A stretch of 9,321 nt of DNA from Clostridiales bacterium (GTDB taxonomy: Bacteria; Bacillota; Clostridia; Oscillospirales; Butyricicoccaceae). Position numbers and translations under genes: made by a program. The stretch covers positions 1 to 9,321 of the forward strand of contig JANZZB010000056.1 of assembly GCA_026419635.1 (NCBI GenBank), in the 5' to 3' direction. Under the pieces are notes generated by a model. It had not been told where the DNA came from, searched no databases, and was given only the letters and a program-made list of their open reading frames with translations. How positions within the stretch are numbered: position 1 is the first letter of the stretch; every line of letters begins with the position of its first letter. Positions 1 through 6,258 of the stretch are shown in pieces.

Positions 1-1
1 G

Positions 2-598
2 GTATTTATTGCAGAGTTTGCAAATGAAAAATTAGTGAGAATACTAAGACCGATGATTGAACTCCTTTCAGGAATTCCGTCGGTCTTGTATGGCGTTTTT
101 GGGTTTGCTGTTATTTCAAGATTAATACGGGCAATATCCCCATATAAAGTAGGCGATTCTCTTTTTTCTGTTATTTTAATTTTGTCTATCATGATATTGC
201 CGACGATTGTCAGTATCAGTGAAACTGCATTAAGGGCAGTGCCCAAATCGTATAAAGAAGCGGCATATGGGCTTGGGGCAACAAAAATTGAAGTGATTTT
301 CAAAACGATCATACCGGCAGCAAAAAGCGGAATATTAGCAGGTATTGTACTTGGCATCGGGCGCGCTATCGGCGAAACAATGGCAGTTATATTAGTTGCA
401 GGAAATCCGGAAGGCGGTATTCCGATAAGTCTGTTTGATAAAGTACGTTTACTTACAAACAATATTGTGCTGGAACAGGGGTATGCGTCGGGTATACATG
501 AAGAAATGCTTTTTTCCACAGGCGTTGTTCTTTTTATTTTTATTATGGCGGTCAATATTATATTAAACCGCTTAAAAAAGAAGATCGGGGAAAACTAA
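2..598 (+). CDS. pstC: Phosphate ABC transporter permease PstC (5' partial)
   Basis: One of the two membrane subunits of the high-affinity phosphate importer; it pairs with PstA in the cytoplasmic membrane and is driven by PstB. The frame is open to the left edge (visible N-terminus VFIAEFANEKLVRILRP), so the GTG at 35 is internal and the true start lies outside. About 198 residues are visible, and roughly the first 100 of a usual 290-310 are missing. Seen directly: the family segment ELLSGIPSVLYGVFGF (about 59-106), the cytoplasmic EAA coupling loop EAAYGLGATKIEVIFKTIIP (about 257-316) that docks on PstB, the GRAIGETMAV helix (about 362-391) and a last hydrophobic helix before a basic tail. 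The TAA stop is one base from the pstA ATG, so the two are translated in tandem. Identification is secure from motifs and from the pstA-pstB-phoU neighbours. Confidence 0.96.
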   Translation, partial: VFIAEFANEKLVRILRPMIELLSGIPSVLYGVFGFAVISRLIRAISPYKVGDSLFSVILILSIMILPTIVSISETALRAVPKSYKEAAYGLGATKIEVIFKTIIPAAKSGILAGIVLGIGRAIGETMAVILVAGNPEGGIPISLFDKVRLLTNNIVLEQGYASGIHEEMLFSTGVVLFIFIMAVNIILNRLKKKIGEN

Positions 599-599
599 T

Positions 600-1757
600 A
601 TGGAAAAAGCAAAAAAGAATCGAATTATAACCGGATGCATTGGAACAGCGGCGGCTTTAACAGTATCTATCCTGATTGTTATTATTGGTTTCATTTTTTT
701 TAGCGGCGCACCGAAAATATCGCTCAAATTTTTAACCGGTGAATATAATGCAAAAACAAGTTACCTTACCATTCAAAGAGCGAATAAAGAATACGCGGCG
801 GAAACTGTAAAAAAAGATGAGGTTTTCGTACCTGCGTACGGCATTACAATAAAAAAAGGCGTTGATGAAAAATCAAAACCCCTTGTGATCGTGACCGCAG
901 TTAAAAGTGATTCGCCCGCTAAGAATGCCGTAAATGGTACTAAAAAAATCGTACCTCTTGTAGTAGGTGCCGAAATTACAAAGATAGGCAGCGTAAATGT
1001 TTCTGATCAAAGTATTGAAGAACTTGCTAAAAAATTTGAGGAGAGCGGGAATTCCATTAAAATTAAAGCGGTTATTCCGGGTGGAGGGATTTTGCCGCTT
1101 ATTATTACAACCCTGCTTACTATTTTGATTTCTCTTCTTATTGTTATACCGATTGGGGTTTGTGCCGCTATTTATCTTATAGAGTATGCAAAGGGCGGCA
1201 AGCTATTAAGTATTATCCGTTTTGCAACAGAAAGCCTTGCAGGAATACCCTCTATATTGTTTGGATTATTCGGTCTTTTGTTTTTTGTGAAATTTATAGG
1301 TATAGGCCAGTCTATCTTTGCAGGAAGCTTGACCTTAAGCATCCTTCTTTTACCTACTGTAATTAGAACAACGGAAGAAACACTCAAAACCATTCCACAG
1401 GCAGAAAAGGAAGCGTCTTACGGGCTTGGCGCAAACCGACTGCAAACGCTTGTTAGAATTATCTTGCCTGGGGCAATTCCGGGAATACTTGTCGCAGTTA
1501 TTCTGTCGACAGGCAGAATTGTCGGGGAATCGGCAGCACTACTCTTTACTGCAGGTACTTATGCAAAGACACCGTCAGGAATTTTTGATTCTGCTGCTAC
1601 GATGACGGTTCGATCTTACGTCGAAGTAAAAGAATATGGAAATGTTGAAATGGCATCTGCCATCGGAATAGTATTAATTATGATTGTTTTGATCTTAAAT
1701 ATCAGTTCCAGAGTGGTATCCAATCGGCTGCTAAACAAAAAACAAGCAAAAGATTAA
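600..1757 (+). CDS. pstA: Phosphate ABC transporter permease PstA with an extra PDZ-like extracytoplasmic insert
   Basis: Second membrane subunit of the phosphate importer. It is 385 residues, against a usual 280-300. Layout: basic N-terminus, membrane helix 1 at about 13-34, an enlarged loop at 35-162, then the permease domain from about 163 to 370. The permease domain has the segment ESLAGIPSILFGLFGL (211-226), the EAA coupling loop starting EASYGLGANRL (271-281) and the helix GRIVGESAALLFTAGT (305-320). The surplus length sits wholly in the first loop, which standard topology places outside the cell, and residues 80-160 read as a PDZ domain (separate entry). The start is the ATG one base after the pstC stop, with a weak purine-rich site (GGGGAAAA) inside the pstC end. 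The frame is intact and codon use resembles its neighbours, so the insert is not a sequencing artefact. The permease assignment is secure; the role of the insert is unknown. Confidence 0.95.
   Translation: MEKAKKNRIITGCIGTAAALTVSILIVIIGFIFFSGAPKISLKFLTGEYNAKTSYLTIQRANKEYAAETVKKDEVFVPAYGITIKKGVDEKSKPLVIVTAVKSDSPAKNAVNGTKKIVPLVVGAEITKIGSVNVSDQSIEELAKKFEESGNSIKIKAVIPGGGILPLIITTLLTILISLLIVIPIGVCAAIYLIEYAKGGKLLSIIRFATESLAGIPSILFGLFGLLFFVKFIGIGQSIFAGSLTLSILLLPTVIRTTEETLKTIPQAEKEASYGLGANRLQTLVRIILPGAIPGILVAVILSTGRIVGESAALLFTAGTYAKTPSGIFDSAATMTVRSYVEVKEYGNVEMASAIGIVLIMIVLILNISSRVVSNRLLNKKQAKD
837..1079 (+). other. PDZ-like domain inside PstA (residues 80-160)
   Basis: Residues 80-160 follow the order of a bacterial PDZ domain of the HtrA/CtpA type. 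There is a YGITI stretch where the peptide-binding loop and first strand would be, then VIVTAVKSDSPAKNA, matching the usual V..V..gSPA..aG. GAEITKIGSVNV matches the usual GD.I..InG..V, and SIEELAKKFEESG matches the helix that lines the groove. A closing strand IKIKAVIP follows. A few extra residues (about 111-119) lie between the SPA element and the GAEI element, and the usual GD is GA here. Lying between membrane helices 1 and 2, it should face outside the membrane, on the side of the phosphate-binding lipoprotein PstS. Recognition is by pattern only; its ligand cannot be read from the sequence. Confidence 0.72.
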
Positions 1758-1762
1758 TAAAA

Positions 1763-1797
1763 TTACTTAAAAAACAAAAAACTTTACCGATAAGTAA
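1763..1797 (+). repeat. Weak 7-bp inverted repeat in the pstA-pstB gap
   Basis: TTACTTA (1763-1769) and TAAGTAA (1791-1797) are perfect inverted copies separated by 21 bases. The stem has only two G-C pairs and no following T-run, so it is not a convincing terminator. The 90-base gap is by far the longest inside this operon. The arms might shape mRNA stability or processing, but chance in AT-rich DNA is a real alternative. Confidence 0.25.
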
Positions 1798-1832
1798 GTA
1801 TACACCGTTTCACAAGAATGCGTGTTTACATT

Positions 1833-1840
1833 AAAGGGAG
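1833..1840 (+). promoter_or_regulatory. Ribosome binding site that fixes the pstB start
   Basis: AAAGGGAG ends seven bases before the ATG at 1848. The in-frame ATG at 1818 has no comparable site upstream and would add ten residues unlike the usual PstB N-terminus. The shorter start is therefore preferred. Confidence 0.8.
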
Positions 1841-1847
1841 TATTAAA

Positions 1848-2609
1848 ATGACTGGCAATATCAAAATTGAAACAAAAAATTTAAATTTTTATTACGAAAC
1901 AAATCATCAGGTACTTAAAAATATAAACTTAAATATTTATAAGAATCAAATCACGGCATTTATTGGGCCTTCCGGTTGTGGAAAATCAACTTATTTAAGG
2001 GTGTTAAACCGAATGAATGATTTGATTCCTGACACTAAAGTTGAGGGCGAAATTCGATTAGACGGAGAAGATATCTATAAAGACATCGATGTAACAAAGC
2101 TTAGAAAAAGAGTTGGGATGGTTTTTCAAAAACCGAATCCGTTTCCAATGAGTATTTTTGAAAATGTCGCTTATGGGCCTAAAATACACGGAATTAAAAA
2201 TCGATGGTCTTTAAATGAAATCGTTGAGACAAGTCTGCGTGGAGCAGCACTTTGGGATGAAGTTAAAGATCGGTTGAAACAATCCGCACTCGGTCTTTCC
2301 GGAGGGCAACAGCAAAGACTTTGTATAGCAAGGGCTCTGGCTGTAGAACCGGAGGTACTGCTTATGGATGAACCGACTTCGGCACTTGACCCTGGCTCAA
2401 CGATGAAAATTGAAGATTTAATGAGTTCTTTAAAAGAAAAATATACCGTTGCCATCGTTACACATAACATGCAGCAAGCGGCACGTATTTCAGACAATAC
2501 TGCATTTTTCCTGTTAGGCGAAGTTATAGAATTTGACGAAACGGATACTATTTTTTCAAATCCACGGGATAAAAAGACAGAAGATTACATTACGGGGCGG
2601 TTTGGCTAA
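1848..2609 (+). CDS. pstB: Phosphate ABC transporter ATP-binding protein PstB
   Basis: Cytoplasmic ATPase that powers phosphate import by docking on the EAA loops of PstC and PstA. With the ATG at 1848 it is 253 residues, the normal family length. All nucleotide-binding elements are present: Walker A GPSGCGKST (40-48), the Q-loop within VFQKPNPFP (92-100, Gln94), the ABC signature LSGGQQQR (150-157), Walker B LLMDEPTSALD (171-181) and the H-loop histidine in VTHNMQQA (His206). The QKPNPFPMSIFENVAYG stretch and the C-terminal TEDYITGRFG are characteristic of PstB rather than of other importers. It lies 90 bases after pstA and 48 bases before phoU. In E. coli, PstB together with PhoU relays transporter status to the PhoR kinase; the presence of phoU and phoR just downstream suggests the same here, which is inference. 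Identification is very secure. Confidence 0.97.
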   Translation: MTGNIKIETKNLNFYYETNHQVLKNINLNIYKNQITAFIGPSGCGKSTYLRVLNRMNDLIPDTKVEGEIRLDGEDIYKDIDVTKLRKRVGMVFQKPNPFPMSIFENVAYGPKIHGIKNRWSLNEIVETSLRGAALWDEVKDRLKQSALGLSGGQQQRLCIARALAVEPEVLLMDEPTSALDPGSTMKIEDLMSSLKEKYTVAIVTHNMQQAARISDNTAFFLLGEVIEFDETDTIFSNPRDKKTEDYITGRFG

Positions 2610-2642
2610 GAAACGGCTTCCAGAATTTACATTATGAAAGAC

Positions 2643-2647
2643 AGGTG
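2643..2647 (+). promoter_or_regulatory. Ribosome binding site that decides the phoU start
   Basis: AGGTG lies ten bases before the ATG at 2658. The in-frame ATG at 2634 is preceded only by AT-rich sequence without a Shine-Dalgarno match. The protein from 2658 begins MSRTNFDEEL, the usual PhoU opening. Confidence 0.6.
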
Positions 2648-2657
2648 TTACAATAAA

Positions 2658-3317
2658 ATGAGCAGAACTAATTTTGACGAAGAGTTAAAGCTAATGCATC
2701 TAGATATCATAAAAATGGGAGCTCTTATTGAGGAAGCGATTAAGAAATCAATAAAAGTTCTGGAGCCGGAACATCGAGATCTTGCCTCGGAGGTCGAGGC
2801 GGGGGATAAAAACATCGACGCACTTGAAAAATTAATTGAAGCGAGATGCTTAAAATTACTTTTAAGACAGCAGCCGGTTGCAAGAGATTTAAGAGCGATA
2901 TCGACTGCGATCAAAATGATAACGGATATGGAACGAATAGGGGATCAAGCTTCCGATATTGCGGACATTGCTGCAAGGCCGGAATCCGCCAGCATCACAA
3001 AATTCGCGGTGCATATACCGGTTATGTGCAAAATTGCGACGGAGATGGTATCGGCAAGTATTAAGTCTTTTATCGACAGTGATCTTGAATATGCTCGTGC
3101 CACAATGCTTCGTGATGACGAGGTGGATGATTTATTCGATATCGTTAAAAAAGAATTGATTGAGAACTTAAAAACAGGTACATTTGAACCAGACGCAGTT
3201 ATTAACGCAATGATGATTGCAAAATATCTGGAGCGTATCGGAGATCATGCGGTTAACATCTGTGAATGGGTTGAATTTTATATTACCGGAGTACACAAAC
3301 ACACAAAAATTCTATAG
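2658..3317 (+). CDS. phoU: Phosphate signalling protein PhoU
   Basis: Cytoplasmic regulator that links the Pst transporter to the PhoR kinase and damps the phosphate response when phosphate is plentiful. With the preferred ATG at 2658 it is 219 residues, a normal length; the alternative ATG at 2634 would add eight. It is all helical and made of two repeats of the three-helix PhoU fold. Each repeat carries the metal-binding signature, seen as MERIGDQASD (91-100) and LERIGDHAVN (191-200), exactly 100 residues apart. The FDEEL near the start is also typical. It follows pstB by 48 bases and precedes the response regulator by 12 bases; its TAG stop overlaps the regulator's ribosome binding site, which suggests coupled translation. 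Family assignment is secure. The regulatory role is taken from the E. coli family and from the gene order, not shown directly. Confidence 0.95.
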   Translation: MSRTNFDEELKLMHLDIIKMGALIEEAIKKSIKVLEPEHRDLASEVEAGDKNIDALEKLIEARCLKLLLRQQPVARDLRAISTAIKMITDMERIGDQASDIADIAARPESASITKFAVHIPVMCKIATEMVSASIKSFIDSDLEYARATMLRDDEVDDLFDIVKKELIENLKTGTFEPDAVINAMMIAKYLERIGDHAVNICEWVEFYITGVHKHTKIL

Positions 3318-3329
3318 GGGAGATTTGAA

Positions 3330-4022
3330 ATGGGAATGCTGATATATGCGGTTGAGGATGATGATAATATCAGAGAACTGATCAAATGCACCCTTCGATC
3401 ATTTTCATATGATGCGGAAGTCTTTTCTACAGCTGAAGATATGTTTGTGTTCTGCCGCAAAAAAAGTCCCCCTGAACTTTTTTTACTGGATATTATGCTT
3501 CCGGGTATGAGTGGAATTGACGCACTCAAACAGATCAGGTCAGATTTGCAGATGAGAAAAATACCCGTTATTTTATTGACTGCAAAATCGCTTGAAACGG
3601 ATAAAGTCATTGGACTTGACAATGGTGCGGATGATTATATCACGAAACCGTTTGGAATTTTAGAACTCATGGCACGTATCCGCGCAATACAGCGAAGGAT
3701 TTTACTGCCGGATGAAAAGCAGCATCAAATCATTCAGGTCGAAGATTTACTAATGGATATTGATCGCCACGAAGTTCGGGTTAAAAACGAGGAGATCCCG
3801 CTTACATTAAAAGAATTTGAACTCCTATACATGCTGCTTGCCAATAGAGGCAAAACAGTAACCAGAGACGAATTGTTAAACACTGTGTGGGGTTTTGATT
3901 TTCAGGGAGAAAGCCGTACGCTTGATATGCATATCAAAACCCTTCGTCAGAAAATCGGTGACAATGCGGAAAACCCCAAATATATCAAAACAGTCAGGGG
4001 AATCGGGTATATTATTGTATAA
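3330..4022 (+). CDS. phoB: Phosphate-regulon response regulator, OmpR/PhoB family (PhoB/PhoP)
   Basis: Cytoplasmic two-component transcription factor, 230 residues, the normal length. Receiver domain at about 4-118: acidic pocket Glu9-Asp10-Asp11, phosphoacceptor Asp54 in LLDIMLPGMSG, Thr84, and Lys106 in ITKPFG. After a linker (about 122-135) comes the winged-helix DNA-binding domain (about 136-228), with LTLKEFELLYMLL, the recognition region SRTLDMHIKTLRQKIG and the wing KTVRGIGYIIV. The ATG at 3330 has a clear site AGGGGAG (3316-3322) seven bases upstream, overlapping the phoU stop. The phoR gene begins three bases after its TAA stop. The position between phoU and phoR identifies it as the phosphate regulator, named PhoB in Gram-negatives and PhoP in Gram-positives. 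It probably binds the operon promoter outside this window. The name rests on context, since the OmpR family is large. Confidence 0.92.
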   Translation: MGMLIYAVEDDDNIRELIKCTLRSFSYDAEVFSTAEDMFVFCRKKSPPELFLLDIMLPGMSGIDALKQIRSDLQMRKIPVILLTAKSLETDKVIGLDNGADDYITKPFGILELMARIRAIQRRILLPDEKQHQIIQVEDLLMDIDRHEVRVKNEEIPLTLKEFELLYMLLANRGKTVTRDELLNTVWGFDFQGESRTLDMHIKTLRQKIGDNAENPKYIKTVRGIGYIIV

Positions 4023-4025
4023 TAA

Positions 4026-5750
4026 ATGAGGTTGGTGCACGATTTGAAAAGAGCAATTACTCTTAGAATCATTCTTGTTTCGGCAATTGCACTCGTTTTA
4101 TCTAATCTTGTTTTTGGGCTGATTCTACAAAAAAGCTATATTAATGAACTGGAGAATCAAACGTATCAAATGTTAAAGCTTGCATCTGTTGCCGTTGAAA
4201 ATGTAGCGGATAAACAGATAGCGGCAAAGCTTGTTTCCAATCAGTTTGAGGGTTATCGTATAACGATTATCGCAAAGGACGGAACCGTTTTTGGAGATTC
4301 GCAAGCCGGCGTCTCTTCTCTTGAAAACCATTCTAACCGCCCCGAAGTAAAAAATGCTTTACAATACGGCAGGGGGATCAGTATCAGGCACTCAAAAACA
4401 ATTGGCGTAGATATGTTGTATGTTGCATATCAAATGCCGAACGGGTTTATTCTTCGTGCATCATTGCCGGTAAAAAGTGTTCATGATACAGTGCAAAAAC
4501 AAATTCCGGCGATGTTGGCCGGTATCCTTGTTGCGATTTTCGCGGCATTGATGATGGCGGGTAAGATGTCAAAAACAGCATTGCATCCTCTTGAAAAGCT
4601 TAGTGAAGGAATTAGAAAAGTTGAAAACGGCGATTATACTACACAGCTTTCGCCTCCTTCTTACGAAGAGCTGTCCAAGCTGACCAAAAGTATTAATTTA
4701 ATGGTTCAAAGTATAAAGCTCAACATAAAAAGTTTAAACGAACAAAAACAAAAGCTTAGTTTTCTCTTAAACAGCATGAGACAAGGACTTATTGTCGTTG
4801 ACCAAAAACAGAATATTGTCCATATTAATCACTCGGCTGAGATGCTCTTTGATGCAGGTCAGGATTTAACAGGAAAATCATTGATCTGTCTTACGAGAGA
4901 TATACAAATGCTTAATACGCTGGAACGCTGTTTGCAAACATCCGGATCGGCTATTTTCGAAATTAATAACGAATCGGAAGAGCGAATTTATTCCGTGTCC
5001 ATTAACCCTATCTCAAATGAATGGTTACAGGATGGAGCAATCATTATTCTAACCGATGTAACCCAGAACGCCCATGCGGAGCAAATCAGGCGCGAATTTG
5101 TTACAAATGCTTCACACGAATTAAAAACGCCGATTACGGCTATTAAGGGCTTTGCTGAGCTGCTTTCAAAAGGAATTGTGACCGATCCTAATGTAACAAA
5201 AGACTATCTTGATAGGATTAAGAACGAATCGGATCGAATTACAAATATTATTGAAGATATTTTGAAGTTATCGGAATTGGACGAGGGCAAAGAACTTCAC
5301 GCAAAAGAAAAGATCGACTTATTGCCGCTTGCGGAAGAAGTGATTGCTAATTTGACACCGCAGGCGGAAATGAAACAGCTTACAGTTCAAACATTCGGAA
5401 GCGGTTATACCGTTCTTGCCGAGAGAGAAGATATGAGCCGGTTACTGACTAATTTGATCGAAAACGCAATCAAATATAATGTTGAGGGCGGAACGGTGGA
5501 AGTAACGGTTGATAAAGCGGAAAACGGCGGTTTCATTTGTGTAAAAGACAGTGGTATCGGTATTCCGGAAAAAGATATCCCCCGTGTATTTGAGAGGTTT
5601 TACAGGGTAGATAAAGGAAGGAGCCGTAAGGTTTCGGGCACAGGTCTCGGGCTGTCAATAGTAAAACACGTAGCTGCGAAATATGGTGCCGAAATTGAAT
5701 TAAAAAGTAAGGTTTTACAGGGCAGTCAGTTTACAATCCGGTTTCATTAA
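4026..5750 (+). CDS. phoR: Phosphate-regulon sensor histidine kinase PhoR
   Basis: Membrane-bound kinase that phosphorylates the adjacent regulator. Taken as 574 residues from ATG 4026: membrane helix about 13-34, extracytoplasmic sensor about 35-160 (YRITIIAKDGTVFGDS and NHSNRPEV are typical of PhoR/WalK-type single Cache domains), second helix about 160-178, HAMP-like linker about 180-236, PAS domain about 245-345, dimerisation/phosphoacceptor domain with His364 in SHELKTP, and the ATPase domain with the N-box LTNLIENAIKY (474-484), DSGIGIP (508-514), FERFYRVD (522-529) and GTGLGLSIVK (538-547). All catalytic boxes are intact. The start is uncertain: ATG 4026 has no good upstream ribosome binding site, whereas GAGGTTG (4028-4034) could serve a TTG at 4044, giving a protein beginning MKRAITLR. 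The gap to the regulator is three bases, and a terminator-like hairpin follows. The phosphate role comes from domain layout and neighbours. Confidence 0.93.
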   Translation: MRLVHDLKRAITLRIILVSAIALVLSNLVFGLILQKSYINELENQTYQMLKLASVAVENVADKQIAAKLVSNQFEGYRITIIAKDGTVFGDSQAGVSSLENHSNRPEVKNALQYGRGISIRHSKTIGVDMLYVAYQMPNGFILRASLPVKSVHDTVQKQIPAMLAGILVAIFAALMMAGKMSKTALHPLEKLSEGIRKVENGDYTTQLSPPSYEELSKLTKSINLMVQSIKLNIKSLNEQKQKLSFLLNSMRQGLIVVDQKQNIVHINHSAEMLFDAGQDLTGKSLICLTRDIQMLNTLERCLQTSGSAIFEINNESEERIYSVSINPISNEWLQDGAIIILTDVTQNAHAEQIRREFVTNASHELKTPITAIKGFAELLSKGIVTDPNVTKDYLDRIKNESDRITNIIEDILKLSELDEGKELHAKEKIDLLPLAEEVIANLTPQAEMKQLTVQTFGSGYTVLAEREDMSRLLTNLIENAIKYNVEGGTVEVTVDKAENGGFICVKDSGIGIPEKDIPRVFERFYRVDKGRSRKVSGTGLGLSIVKHVAAKYGAEIELKSKVLQGSQFTIRFH

Positions 5751-5811
5751 TAAAAAACGGCAAATTATATTGAATTACTCCCAATTACTGCAATAACCAA
5801 TTAAACAAAAA

Positions 5812-5870
5812 CGAAAGGGCTTGCACTTGTTATTCACAGGCTGCAAGCCCTTTCGGCTACTTAATTTTTT
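5812..5870. terminator. Shared bidirectional terminator between phoR and secG
   Basis: CGAAAGGGCTTGCA (5812-5825) and TGCAAGCCCTTTCG (5842-5855) form a perfect 14-bp stem. The loop can add a few pairs (CTTGT with ACAGG, next to a one-base bulge). Read on the minus strand, the stem is followed at once by TTTTTGTTTAA, an ideal U-run for ending the secG/oad transcript. On the plus strand nine bases separate the stem from a T-run starting at 5865, so termination of the phoR transcript may be weaker. The location between converging genes fits a shared terminator. Confidence 0.9.
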
Positions 5871-5888
5871 TATTTTTTAATTAAATAA

Positions 5889-6128
5889 TTATTTTAAGAT
5901 ATTAAGGGCAACAGTTAAAATAACAAAAATAATTGCTACGTAAACCGTTGCTTTCGAAAGTTTCGCATCCAGCGTGCGTCCTTTGTTTTTGCCGAAAAAC
6001 GTCTCAGCTCCGCCAGAAATCGCTCCGGAAAGGCCAGCTCGTTTGCCTGATTGGAATAAAACAACCGCTGTCATAAATAATCCGGTTATCACTTGTAAAA
6101 TTGATATAACTACACTAATTGTATTCAT
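5889..6128 (-). CDS. secG: Preprotein translocase subunit SecG
   Basis: Small membrane subunit of the SecYEG protein-export channel, 79 residues as usual for Gram-positives. Two membrane helices are visible, about 5-25 and 58-77. Between them lies the conserved loop with VLFQSGKRAGLSGAISGGAE (23-42) followed by TFFGKNKGR, whose Gln-Ser-Gly-Lys and Gly-rich pattern is diagnostic. The start codon is backed by a strong site TGGAGGT (6134-6140) five bases upstream. It lies 130 bases after oadB on the same strand with a plausible promoter in the gap, and ends just before the convergent terminator. It has no functional link with the decarboxylase genes; the proximity is probably incidental or reflects read-through. 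Identification is secure. Confidence 0.95.
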   Translation of the reverse strand: MNTISVVISILQVITGLFMTAVVLFQSGKRAGLSGAISGGAETFFGKNKGRTLDAKLSKATVYVAIIFVILTVALNILK

Positions 6129-6189
6129 ATTGTACCTCCATCAAAGCGTCTGACGGCAAATGCAAATAACATATAACGACGCACAATAA

Positions 6190-6218
6190 ATAATAACATA
6201 GCACCAGCAAAATTGCAA
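6190..6218 (-). promoter_or_regulatory. Probable sigma-A type promoter for secG
   Basis: On the minus strand, TTGCAA (6213-6218) and TATTAT (6190-6195) are separated by exactly 17 bases. They match the -35 consensus at four of six positions and the -10 consensus at five of six. Transcription would start near 6183 and leave a leader of about 55 bases before the secG ATG. No terminator-like hairpin is visible between the oadB stop and this site, so secG may also receive read-through from the oad operon. Confidence 0.55.
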
Positions 6219-6258
6219 GTCCATTTTTATCAAAGACAATTAAACTAAAATTTCATTT

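Noticed and set aside
1..34. GTG at 35 as the start of pstC
   Set aside because: The same frame continues to the left edge with residues typical of PstC, so the gene is simply cut by the window.
1818..1847. Upstream ATG at 1818 as the pstB start
   Set aside because: It has no ribosome binding site, and the extra ten residues include the strong site used by the ATG at 1848.
1758..1847. Possible PhoP/PhoB box or internal promoter before pstB
   Set aside because: Only isolated TTTACA/TTTACC-like hexamers are present, without regular spacing or a matching -10 element.
2171..2497. Minus-strand open frame of 108 codons inside pstB
   Set aside because: It lies opposite conserved ABC ATPase motifs, and its Ser/Cys-rich product looks like a shadow translation.
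3278..3622. Minus-strand open frame of 114 codons over the phoU-phoB junction
   Set aside because: It is antisense to the receiver domain, with no ribosome binding site or recognisable product.
5773..5789. Direct repeat AATTACT at 5773-5779 and 5783-5789, ten bases apart, after phoR
   Set aside because: The helical-turn spacing recalls an operator, but it lies downstream of a gene in AT-rich DNA with no promoter nearby; chance is likelier.
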